Source of the DNA: Alphaproteobacteria bacterium
GTDB lineage: Bacteria; Pseudomonadota; Alphaproteobacteria; UBA8366
Assembly: GCA_030743445.1 (NCBI GenBank)
Contig: JASLSL010000077.1
Location: 1 to 12,228, forward strand
Direction of reading: 5' to 3'
Length of the DNA stretch: 12,228 nucleotides
A program made the position numbers and the translations under genes. Below, in pieces: positions 1 through 5,893 of this stretch; the stretch's first letter is position 1, and every line of letters begins with the position of its first letter. The notes under the pieces were generated by a model, which worked only from the letters and a program-made list of their open reading frames with translations, was not told the DNA's origin and made no database searches.

Positions 1-200
1 AGGTCGGCGGAGGTAACTTCCTCGCCGAGCGTGTTGTTGAGCGCGAAGGCCGGCAGCGTATCGCCGACCTTGATCACCCCGTCCATGATGCCGGAGTCGC
101 GCAGATCCTGGACCGCGCGGCCCATGATGGCGCGCTTGTCCTCGGGTATCCGCTTGGCCCCGCCGGCTTTTATTTCCGCGAGTTTTTCCGCTAACGACAT
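1..200 (-). CDS. Peroxiredoxin-like (AhpC/TSA, redoxin) protein, N-terminal part
   Basis: Only the first 66 complete codons lie in the window; the gene runs off the left edge. The protein starts MSLAEKLAEI, has a charged helical leader of about 40 residues, and then reads KVGDTLPAFALNNTLGEEV. That is the usual opening of a thioredoxin-fold redoxin domain, where 'G..-P.F.L....G..V' precedes the first strands. The leader before the domain is typical of the 'peroxiredoxin-like family protein' group, which would reduce peroxides through a Cys residue. That catalytic Cys lies outside the window, so activity cannot be judged. A GGGG purine run six bases before the ATG supports the start. It lies downstream of the dioxygenase on the same strand, but a terminator separates them, so it is probably transcribed alone. 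Confidence 0.75.
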   Translation of the reverse strand, partial: MSLAEKLAEIKAGGAKRIPEDKRAIMGRAVQDLRDSGIMDGVIKVGDTLPAFALNNTLGEEVTSAD

Positions 201-296
201 GTATATCCCCTAACCCATGTGCCGCCGCGCGTGCCGCGGCTGGAGGGATCATATGGCGCGGCCGACCTGAGTCAATGCGCGTCCAGCGACCTCACG

Positions 297-331
297 AAAA
301 AGTAATAGCCTTGGCTATAGCCTTGGCTATT
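297..331 (-). terminator. Rho-independent terminator of the TfdA-like gene, built from a tandem 12-bp repeat
   Basis: Read on the minus strand, AATAGCC (331-325) pairs with GGCTATT (310-304), and ACTTTTT follows directly. The 12-mer ATAGCCTTGGCT occurs twice back to back (305-316 and 317-328). Each unit can also fold on its own as ATAGCC/GGCTAT with a 2-base loop, and GGCTATAGCC in the centre is a perfect palindrome. It lies 12 bases past the dioxygenase stop codon, where a terminator is expected. Confidence 0.7.
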
Positions 332-342
332 GATTCGAGAGG

Positions 343-1212
343 TCAGCCGGCGACCAGGCTAGGGCCCGCCCCGGCGACGGTGGTGCGGTGCAGGACCCGG
401 CGGTACTTGTCGGCGTCAAAGGGCCGGCCGCGATGGAGCACACAGCGGTTGTCCCAAATCACCAGATCGCCCGGTTGCCAGCGGTGGAGGTAGATATCCT
501 CCGGCCGGACCGCGCGCTGGATCAGGTCCTCGATCAGGGCGCGGCTCTCCGCCTCGGGCCAGCCGGCGATCAAGTGGGCGTGCGAGCCGACGAAGTAGTT
601 CTTCTCACCGGTCATGGGGTTGGTCCGCACCAGACGCTGCTCGACCGGCGGCACCAGCTTCTCGTGCTCGGGCGTCACCGCGTCCTCGCTGATCTTGCCG
701 CGCGAGAAGACGAAGTCGTGGATCACGACGAGATCGTCGATTTTCGCCTTCAGGTTATCCGGCAGGCGGGCATAGGCCGCGCGCTGGCTGACGAATTCGG
801 TATCGCCGCCCTCGGGCGGGACCTCGCGCGCCGAGAGCAGCGAGGCCAAGGCCGGTGTCTCCTTGAACGAGCTGTCGGAATGCCACATCAGGTTGCCGGT
901 CAGGTATTTGACCCGTGTATGGTCGGCGGGCAGCTTGTTGCCGTCCGCATCCACGTTCGAGACCCGGCCGATCGGGGTCACCTCGCCGGTGTTGGCGTAG
1001 GTCGGCGTGGCGATCTCGAGCGGCCCGAAGCGCCTGGAGAACTCGATCTGGCTGTCGTCGTCGAGGGTCTGGCCGCGCAGCACCAGCACCGAGTAGCAGT
1101 TGAACGCAAGCTCGATCTCCTCGAACAGGGCGTCGCCGATGCCGTTGGCGAGGTCGATCCCGGCGATCTCGGCGCCGAAGTCGTCGTGCAGTTCGGTGAG
1201 CTCGAGCGCCAT
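343..1212 (-). CDS. TfdA/TauD-family Fe(II)/2-oxoglutarate-dependent dioxygenase
   Basis: A 289-residue cytoplasmic non-heme iron dioxygenase that would couple 2-oxoglutarate decarboxylation to oxidation of a substrate, often an ether, sulfonate or carboxylate. The iron triad is visible: H111 and D113 in LMWHSDSSF and H260 in VLHRGR. A C-terminal Arg in the KYRRVLHRTT segment would hold 2-oxoglutarate. The segments VPPEGGDTEF and LHRWQPGDLVIWDNRCVLHRG match the TfdA (2,4-dichlorophenoxyacetate dioxygenase) subgroup more closely than classical TauD. The length suits the family (about 280-290). I chose the ATG at 1212 because GAGGGA sits 6 bases upstream. An open frame continues upstream to 1299, and an alternative ATG lies at 1242, but the extension is unlike the family. 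The true substrate is unknown; many TfdA-like proteins do not act on 2,4-D. Confidence 0.9.
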   Translation of the reverse strand: MALELTELHDDFGAEIAGIDLANGIGDALFEEIELAFNCYSVLVLRGQTLDDDSQIEFSRRFGPLEIATPTYANTGEVTPIGRVSNVDADGNKLPADHTRVKYLTGNLMWHSDSSFKETPALASLLSAREVPPEGGDTEFVSQRAAYARLPDNLKAKIDDLVVIHDFVFSRGKISEDAVTPEHEKLVPPVEQRLVRTNPMTGEKNYFVGSHAHLIAGWPEAESRALIEDLIQRAVRPEDIYLHRWQPGDLVIWDNRCVLHRGRPFDADKYRRVLHRTTVAGAGPSLVAG

Positions 1213-1287
1213 GGGTAGTCCCTCATAATTCGTGCGGCTCATATAACCCGGTAACGGGGTCCGGGGAAAGCCGGCTAGAATGGTCGC

Positions 1288-1431
1288 ATGTTCGACCACC
1301 GCGACAGAGCGAAGCTGATCCGCGATACGTTGATCCTGGTGGCGCTGGCGGTGATCCTCGCGCGGCTCGTGTTCGGCGACGAGATCACCTTCGACTTCCT
1401 GTCGCCGGGCGGGGAGGCGGAGAAGAAATAA
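1288..1431 (+). CDS. Small single-span membrane protein, 47 residues, unknown function
   Basis: A short ORF divergent from the dioxygenase. It begins MFDHRDRAKLIRD, has a hydrophobic stretch of about 15-18 residues (TLILVALAVILARLVF, roughly 14-29), then an acidic linker and a charged tail ending EAEKK. The charge pattern (basic start, hydrophobic core, acidic tail) suggests one membrane span with the N-terminus inside. No strong ribosome binding site is present; GGGGAAAG lies about 19 bases upstream. The layout of charge and hydrophobicity and the clean TAA stop argue for a real gene. A role cannot be assigned; many alphaproteobacteria carry such tiny proteins next to intergenic repeats. Moderate confidence. 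Confidence 0.5.
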   Translation: MFDHRDRAKLIRDTLILVALAVILARLVFGDEITFDFLSPGGEAEKK

Positions 1432-1450
1432 GCCGCCACATCCACCTAAT

Positions 1451-1579
1451 CGTCATCCCGGACGATGCGCAGCGTCGATCCGGGACCCAATCCGGAAGAC
1501 CAACGGGCCGTCCAATTGCCCCGTGAGGTTGACGGAATGGGTCCCGGGTCTCGCCCTATCGGGCTCGCCCGGGATGACG
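1451..1579. repeat. Palindromic intergenic repeat element (129 bp, nested inverted arms)
   Basis: The outer arms CGTCATCCCGG (1451-1461) and CCGGGATGACG (1569-1579) are perfect 11-bp inverted repeats. A second pair, 1477-1494 (GATCCGGGACCCAATCCG) and 1533-1550, matches at 16 of 18 positions. The transcript could form a long imperfect hairpin. The wording (CGTCATCCCGG with GATCCGGGACCC) resembles dispersed intergenic elements common in alphaproteobacterial genomes; that is from memory and not checked. It sits in the gap between the small membrane protein and the acyl-CoA dehydrogenase and may affect mRNA stability or act as a terminator. Confidence 0.75.
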
Positions 1580-1594
1580 TTCATGATTTTTCAA

Positions 1595-1638
1595 CGTGTC
1601 ACCCCGGAAGCCGCAGATGCGGGGACGGGAATGACGGG
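1595..1638. repeat. Degenerate second unit of the same intergenic repeat
   Basis: CGTGTCACCCCGG (1595-1607) resembles the outer arm of the element just upstream. It faces an imperfect inverted partner, CGGGAATGAC (1626-1635), with GCAGATGCGGGG between. This looks like a shortened, decayed copy. Together the two units fill most of the 262-base gap before the dehydrogenase gene. Confidence 0.4.
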
Positions 1639-1693
1639 AATGTCGGAGCGTGCTTTAATCGGACACGGGCAGACACGAAAGGAGCCGGCGGCC

Positions 1694-2905
1694 ATGGATC
1701 TGATGTTCAGCGAGGAAGACCTCGCCTTCCGCGAAGAGGTCCGCACCTTCATCCGCGAAAACCTGCCGGCCGACATCGCCGAGGCGACACGGCGGGCGTC
1801 CTCCTACGTGCCGAAGGAGTTTTCGGTGCGCTGGCACAAGATCCTCCACTAGCGCGGCTGGGTCGCGATGAACTGGCCGGTCGAGCACGGCGGGACCGGC
1901 TGGACCCCGGTGCAGAAGTACATCTTCGACCAGGAATACCAGTCGGCCGGCTGCCCGCGGCTCAGCCCCTTCGGGCTTACCATGGTCGGCCCGGTGATCA
2001 TGGAGTTCGGCACCGTGGCGCAGAAGGATACCTACTTGCCGAAGATTCTCTCGGCCGAGCATATGTGGTGTCAGGGCTACTCCGAGCCGGGTGCGGGCTC
2101 CGACCTCGCCTCGCTCAAGACCAAGGCCGAGCTCGACGAGGCGGGCGCGACCTACATCGTCAACGGCCAGAAGATCTGGACCTCGCACGCCCACTACGCC
2201 GACATGATTTTCTGCCTGGTCAGGACCTCGACCGAAGGCAAGCGCCAGGAGGGGATTACGTTCCTGCTGATCGACATGAAAAGCGCGGGGCTCGAGGTCA
2301 GGCCGATCGTCTCGATCGACGGCGGCCATTACCTCAACGAGGTGTTCTTCCGCGATGTCGAGGTTCCGGTCGAGAACCGCATCGGCGAGGAGAACAAGGG
2401 CTGGACCTACGCCAAGTTCCTGCTCGGGCACGAACGCACCGGCATCGCCGGGGTCGCCAAGTCGAAGCGCAAGGTCGAGAAGATCAAGGAGATCGCCGCG
2501 ATCGAGCAGAGCGGTGGCGCGCCGCTGATCGAGGACGGCGATTTCCGCACCCGCCTCGCCAAGGTCGAGATCGAGCTCAGCGCATTGGAGTACACCAACC
2601 TCCGCACCATGACCGCCGAGAACGCCGGCCAGGGCCCCGGCCCCGAGGCCTCGATCCTGAAGATCCGCGGCACTCAGATCGAACAGGAGCTGAACGAGAT
2701 CTTCGTCAACGCGCTCGGCCATTACGCGATCCCGGTCTCGACCGGCCGCGGCTGGCCGCCGCCGAACGAGCCGACGATCGGGCCCGACTACGCGGTCGGC
2801 CGGACCGAGGAGCTTTTCCTGCGCCGCGCCGCCTCGATCTACGGCGGCTCGAACGAGATCCAGAAGAATATCATCGCCAAGGCGATCCTCGGCCTGACCG
2901 GGTAG
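1694..2905 (+). pseudogene. PimC-like acyl-CoA dehydrogenase interrupted by an in-frame amber codon
   Basis: An FAD-dependent acyl-CoA dehydrogenase (alpha,beta-desaturation of an acyl-CoA), 403 codons if read through. Codons 1-52 (MDLMFSEEDLAFREEV...WHKILH) and 54 onward (RGWVAMNWPVEHGG...) share one frame; TAG at 1850-1852 replaces codon 53, where relatives usually have Glu, Gln, Lys or Ala. The FAD/substrate region WCQGYSEPGAGSDLASLKT starts at residue 125 and the C-terminal signature IYGGSNEIQKN at 382. From memory the whole protein resembles pimeloyl-CoA dehydrogenase large subunits. MCAD-type Glu376 is Gly here (YGG), so E247 in GHERTG may be the base, as in isovaleryl-CoA dehydrogenase. 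AAAGGAG 9 bases before ATG 1694 fixes the start. An internal ATG at 1868 has no good ribosome site and would give a truncated N-terminal domain. Recent nonsense mutation, sequencing error and amber suppression are all possible. Confidence 0.85.
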
Positions 2906-2925
2906 GGCGCCCGGATATCCGCGCG

Positions 2926-3294
2926 ATGAGCCTCTACTACGTCCAGAAGCTGCTCTACCAGCTCAACCGCGACCCGCACGTGCGCAAGCGCTACGACTCG
3001 GAGCTCGACGAGCTGCTCACGGAATACGATCTGACGGCGGAGGAAATCCAGGCGATCAAGGCGCTGGATTTGGGCTTGCTTTACGTGATCGGGGTCAACG
3101 GCCAGATCCTGATGCATTTCTCCGCACTGCACGGCATCGCGTGGCCCGACTATATCGAGGCGCTGCGCCAGGGCCTCAAGAAATACGGCCCGGTGCGCGA
3201 GGGCGTCTACGCCGAGACCGGCTACCAGGGCATCGCGGCGCACGACGAGGCGTTGCGCGCCCGCCGGGCCGCCACATCGCAAGGAAAAACCTGA
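2926..3294 (+). CDS. LigA-like small (alpha) subunit of a class III extradiol ring-cleavage dioxygenase
   Basis: A 122-residue, mostly helical protein beginning MSLYYVQKLLYQLNRD. It resembles the alpha subunit of protocatechuate 4,5-dioxygenase: a helix-rich N-terminal part with 'L..Y.L...E..AI...D...LY..G.NG..L', here ending DLGLLYVIGVNGQILMHF (about residues 48-65). LigA has no metal ligands; it packs on LigB and closes over the active site. Its position immediately before the LigB-like gene, with one base between stop and start, strongly supports the pairing. It starts 20 bases after the dehydrogenase stop, so all are likely one transcript. The ribosome site is weak (GGGCGCCCGGAT), suggesting coupling to the upstream gene. 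The Ala/Arg-rich tail after residue 105 is less conserved. It is slightly shorter than Sphingobium LigA (about 139). Confidence 0.85.
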   Translation: MSLYYVQKLLYQLNRDPHVRKRYDSELDELLTEYDLTAEEIQAIKALDLGLLYVIGVNGQILMHFSALHGIAWPDYIEALRQGLKKYGPVREGVYAETGYQGIAAHDEALRARRAATSQGKT

Positions 3295-3295
3295 G

Positions 3296-4117
3296 ATGGC
3301 GCTGGTCTTCGCCGGGCTTTGCGGCCACGGGCCGGGCTTCACCGGCCGCGCCGAGCTCGCCGATCCGGAACCGAGGGACGCGCTCTACGCCGGCTTCGAG
3401 CGCTTGCGCCTGGCGCTCGAGGACGCCAAGCCGGACGCGCTGGTGGTCGTCGCCGCCGAGCACTTCGCCAACTTCTTCATGGACAACATGCCGGCCTTCG
3501 CGATCGGCATGGCGGACAGCTACGAAGGGCCGATCGAGGACCCGGACTGGCTCAAGATCGAACCGACCTCGGTGCCGGGCAACAAGGACCTGTCGCGCCG
3601 CATCGTCAGCGCGGTGATGCAGGACGTCGACGTCGCCTATGCCGAGGAGTGGAAGTTCGACCACGGCATCGCCGTGCCGCTGCATTTCCTCACCCCGCGC
3701 TACGACCTGCCGGTGGTGCCGGCCAACATCAACTGCCAGGGCCCGCCGCTGCCCCCCCTGCATCGCTGCTGGGCGTTCGGCGAGGCGCTGCGCCGGGTCA
3801 TCGACGCGGTGCCGGAACGCATCGCGCTGTTGGGCACCGGCGGCATCTCGCATTGGCCGGCGACGCCCGATTCCGGCAAGATCAACGAGGCGTGGGACCG
3901 CGAATTCCTCGAGCGCGTGCTCAACCACCGGCGCGACGAGCTCCTCGCCTATACCGACGAGGACGTCTACCGCGACGCCGGCCAGGGCGGGTTCGAGATG
4001 CGGACCTACGTCGCGGTCGCCGGCGCCACGCAAGGTGCGGAGGGCGAGCTTTGGTTCTACGAGCCGATCCCGGTGTTCGCGGTCGGCGCCACCATAGCGG
4101 CGATGAATCTCGGCTAG
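3296..4117 (+). CDS. LigB-like catalytic (beta) subunit of a class III extradiol ring-cleavage dioxygenase
   Basis: A 273-residue Fe(II) enzyme that should cleave a catechol-type ring next to the hydroxyls using O2. By analogy with LigB, the iron ligands are H11 (GLCGHGPGF), H56 (VVAAEHFANFF) and an acidic residue near the C-terminal third, probably E234 (GGFEMRTY). The catalytic base would be H186 in GTGGISHW, matching LigB's GTGGMSH, and H123 in FDHG is also conserved in the family. All are present, so the enzyme looks active. The start at 3296 is one base after the LigA-like stop, with AAGGAA about 12 bases upstream. Segments such as FFMDNMPAF and AMNLG belong to uncharacterised LigB-like groups rather than true protocatechuate 4,5-dioxygenase, so the substrate is open. 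The adjacent HpaB remnant suggests a hydroxylated phenol once fed this step. Confidence 0.9.
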   Translation: MALVFAGLCGHGPGFTGRAELADPEPRDALYAGFERLRLALEDAKPDALVVVAAEHFANFFMDNMPAFAIGMADSYEGPIEDPDWLKIEPTSVPGNKDLSRRIVSAVMQDVDVAYAEEWKFDHGIAVPLHFLTPRYDLPVVPANINCQGPPLPPLHRCWAFGEALRRVIDAVPERIALLGTGGISHWPATPDSGKINEAWDREFLERVLNHRRDELLAYTDEDVYRDAGQGGFEMRTYVAVAGATQGAEGELWFYEPIPVFAVGATIAAMNLG

Positions 4118-4133
4118 GGAGAGAGGCGGAGCG

Positions 4134-4340
4134 ATGAGACCGGAAGGCGCGATCGCCGACAACAGCCGGCCGTTCACCGGCGCGGAATACCTCCAGTCGC
4201 TGCGCGACGGGCGCGAGTTCTGGATCTATGGCGAGCGGGTCGACGACGTCACGACCCACCCCGCGCTTTGCGCAACGCCTGGCGGCCTATCGCGCCGCGG
4301 AGACAACGGAATGGGTCGATATTATCGGACTATGCTCTAG
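4134..4340 (+). pseudogene. Remnant of an HpaB-type flavin-dependent phenol hydroxylase (4-hydroxyphenylacetate 3-hydroxylase family)
   Basis: The first 45 codons (MRPEGAIADN...GAEYLQSLRDGREFWIYGERVDDVTTHPAL) match the N-terminus of HpaB-family FADH2-dependent hydroxylases, which insert an ortho-hydroxyl on phenols and normally span about 480-520 residues. After THPAL the open frame becomes unrelated and stops at 4340. Two frames over, bases 4271-4294 read RNAWRPIA, close to the expected continuation (HPAFRNAxRSIA). This suggests a 2-base gain in the GCGC run near 4262-4266. Similarity then ends, so about 90% of the gene is missing. The original ribosome site GGGAGAGAGG lies just before the ATG, 16 bases after the LigB-like stop. 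Its stop overlaps the stop of the convergent gene (CTAG, 4337-4340). The third frame reads AQRLAAYRAAETTEW, possibly the tail of the same gene after an internal deletion; unproven. Confidence 0.8.
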
Positions 4341-5089
4341 AGCCCGTGTTTCTTGAGGATTCGGGAAACCGTCCCGTCCTTCCGCATCTCGGCCAGGAAA
4401 GCGTCGAGACGATTGCGGAACGCCAGCGTGCTCCGCCCCTTCGGCATGGCGAGGTAGGTCGGCGTTTCCTGCACCACGGGCCCGGCGAATTCGATCACGT
4501 CGGCGAACCCGGATTCGGCCGCCATCGCCCGTGCGATGACTTGATCCGAGGCGATCAGGGGAATGCGTTTGTTGGTCAGAATCTTGATCAGATTGCTGGT
4601 CGAGCTGGTTTCGACCTTATAGAGCGACCCGCTGGCGAAAGCGTCGTCGAGTTTCGGCCCGAGGCTGAAGGATTTGACCACGCCGACCCGCTGGCCGGCG
4701 ATCGAGTCCAGGCTGCCCGTGTAGGTGATAGACGAGCCCTTGAGCCTGAACAGCCGTATGACTTCGACGATCAACGGCTGATCGAGATAGTCGAGATATT
4801 TCGCCCGTTCCTTGGTCAGGATCGGGTTGTAGATCGCGTCGACCCGGCCGCGTTTCGCCTCGCGCAGCACCCGCGCCCAGGGTTTGACCGTGATCTCTAT
4901 TTCCTTGCCGGCGCGGCGGAACAGCTCGCGCACGATGTCGGTGTTGATCCCTTCGACCTTGGTCTCCGAGAGATAGCTGTAAGGCTTGTAGTTGAGGGTG
5001 AGGAGCTTCAATGGCTCCTCGGCCGCGGCGCCGAACGGGAGGAGCAGCGCCCATGACGCGCAAAAAATTCCGATCCGACGAAGGGTCAT
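4337..5089 (-). CDS. Periplasmic solute-binding protein, ABC-transporter family 3 type (SBP_bac_3)
   Basis: A 250-residue exported protein. MTLRRIGIF is followed by a hydrophobic core (CASWALLLPFG) and an AAA-EE cleavage site after about residue 23, so the mature protein is periplasmic. It then opens with LKLLTLNYKPYSYL, EGINTDIVRELFRRAG and RVDAIYNPILTKERAKYLDY. These are typical of family-3 bacterial solute-binding proteins, which bind amino acids or small polar ligands in a two-lobed fold. The second lobe includes GQRVGVVKSFS and the C-terminal helix FLAEMRKDGTVSRILKKHGL. No permease or ATPase gene lies nearby, so it is an orphan: it may serve a distant transporter or act as a sensor. GGAG 7 bases upstream supports the start. 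It converges on the HpaB remnant. Confidence 0.85.
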   Translation of the reverse strand: MTLRRIGIFCASWALLLPFGAAAEEPLKLLTLNYKPYSYLSETKVEGINTDIVRELFRRAGKEIEITVKPWARVLREAKRGRVDAIYNPILTKERAKYLDYLDQPLIVEVIRLFRLKGSSITYTGSLDSIAGQRVGVVKSFSLGPKLDDAFASGSLYKVETSSTSNLIKILTNKRIPLIASDQVIARAMAAESGFADVIEFAGPVVQETPTYLAMPKGRSTLAFRNRLDAFLAEMRKDGTVSRILKKHGL

Positions 5090-5164
5090 TCGCTCGCTCC
5101 TGCCTTGCTCCCCTCCGCACCGCCAGCTTAACCGAAGTGCGGGCTCAGGCCACCCGGATTCGAG

Positions 5165-5785
5165 CTAGCGCCAGGCGAAGACCGGCTGCTCGAGATGGTC
5201 GACCCTTGTCTCGCGGCCAAAGAGCGCCACCTCGCGGAACTGGTAGACCACCGCCGCGGTCGGCGCGTGGACCTTGGCGCCGGCGATCCGGAGGCTGATC
5301 AACGGCCGGTCGCTCTCGGGGATCGAGGTGAATTCCGGCGTATCATCGCGGGCGAGCCGCTCGAGCGTGACATAGTGGACGCGGGCGACCTCGCGTGGGT
5401 CGGCCTCGACCGCGACATCCTCGCCACCCCAGAGCACGACCGGGGTGATCCGGTAGCCCGACCGCGTCGGATAGTCGTCGAGCAGGCCGAGCACCGCGTC
5501 CTCGCCGAGGCCGACGCCGAGCTCCTCGTCGAGTTCCCTGAGCGCCCCCTCGACCGCGGTCTCGCCCGGCTCGACCCGGCCGCCGGGCAGCGCGAACTGG
5601 CCCGAATGGTCGTTCATGCCCTGGGCCCGGCGGGTCAGCAGGAAGGAGGCGCCATGTCTCCCGTCCACCACCGTCACCGCGACGGCCGCGTGTATCAGGT
5701 CGCCGGACTCGATCCGCCGGTCGGGAAAATCCCGGACATTGGCATGGAGCCGCTGGCGCAAGGCGTGGTCGAAGGTAAAGGGCAC
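5165..5785 (-). CDS. Nudix hydrolase, probable CoA or nucleotide pyrophosphatase
   Basis: A 206-residue cytoplasmic protein with a perfect Nudix box, residues 69-91: G-x5-E-x7-R-E-L-x-E-E-x-G-V (G69, E75, R83, E84, E87, E88). It binds Mg and would cleave an X-linked nucleoside diphosphate. Just before the box, LLTRRAQGMNDHSGQFALPGG resembles the NuCoA motif of CoA pyrophosphatases (LLTxR-x3-R-x3-G-x3-FPGG), but the second Arg is Asn and Phe is Leu. CoA specificity is therefore plausible, not certain. The start is uncertain: I prefer GTG 5785 (protein begins MPFTFDHALRQRL, like family members), but the frame is open to another GTG at 5833; neither has a strong ribosome site. It lies between the flavoprotein and binding-protein genes on the same strand. 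Confidence 0.85.
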   Translation of the reverse strand: MPFTFDHALRQRLHANVRDFPDRRIESGDLIHAAVAVTVVDGRHGASFLLTRRAQGMNDHSGQFALPGGRVEPGETAVEGALRELDEELGVGLGEDAVLGLLDDYPTRSGYRITPVVLWGGEDVAVEADPREVARVHYVTLERLARDDTPEFTSIPESDRPLISLRIAGAKVHAPTAAVVYQFREVALFGRETRVDHLEQPVFAWR

Positions 5786-5893
5786 GGGTGGGCTCTGGTT
5801 CCGGTGGCATTGTCGCGGCCCGTTGGATAGCACGGCCCGGCCGCCGCCGCACGCGCGGGCAACGGTTACCGGAGTTCCGCGAACGCCAAGCAG

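Noticed and set aside
388..1218. 276-codon plus-strand frame antisense to the TfdA-like gene
   Set aside because: High-GC antisense shadow with no domain pattern; the minus strand carries clear catalytic motifs.
1655..2722. 355-codon minus-strand frame antisense to the dehydrogenase
   Set aside because: Leu/Ala/Asp-rich mirror frame typical of high-GC coding DNA.
1465..2925. Long plus-strand open frame leading into the LigA-like gene (609 codons in total)
   Set aside because: Arg/Pro/Asp-rich shadow of the dehydrogenase frame. Only its last 122 codons are the real LigA-like protein.
4268..5056. 262-codon plus-strand frame antisense to the solute-binding protein
   Set aside because: Biased composition and no recognisable domain; the opposite frame has a signal peptide and family motifs.
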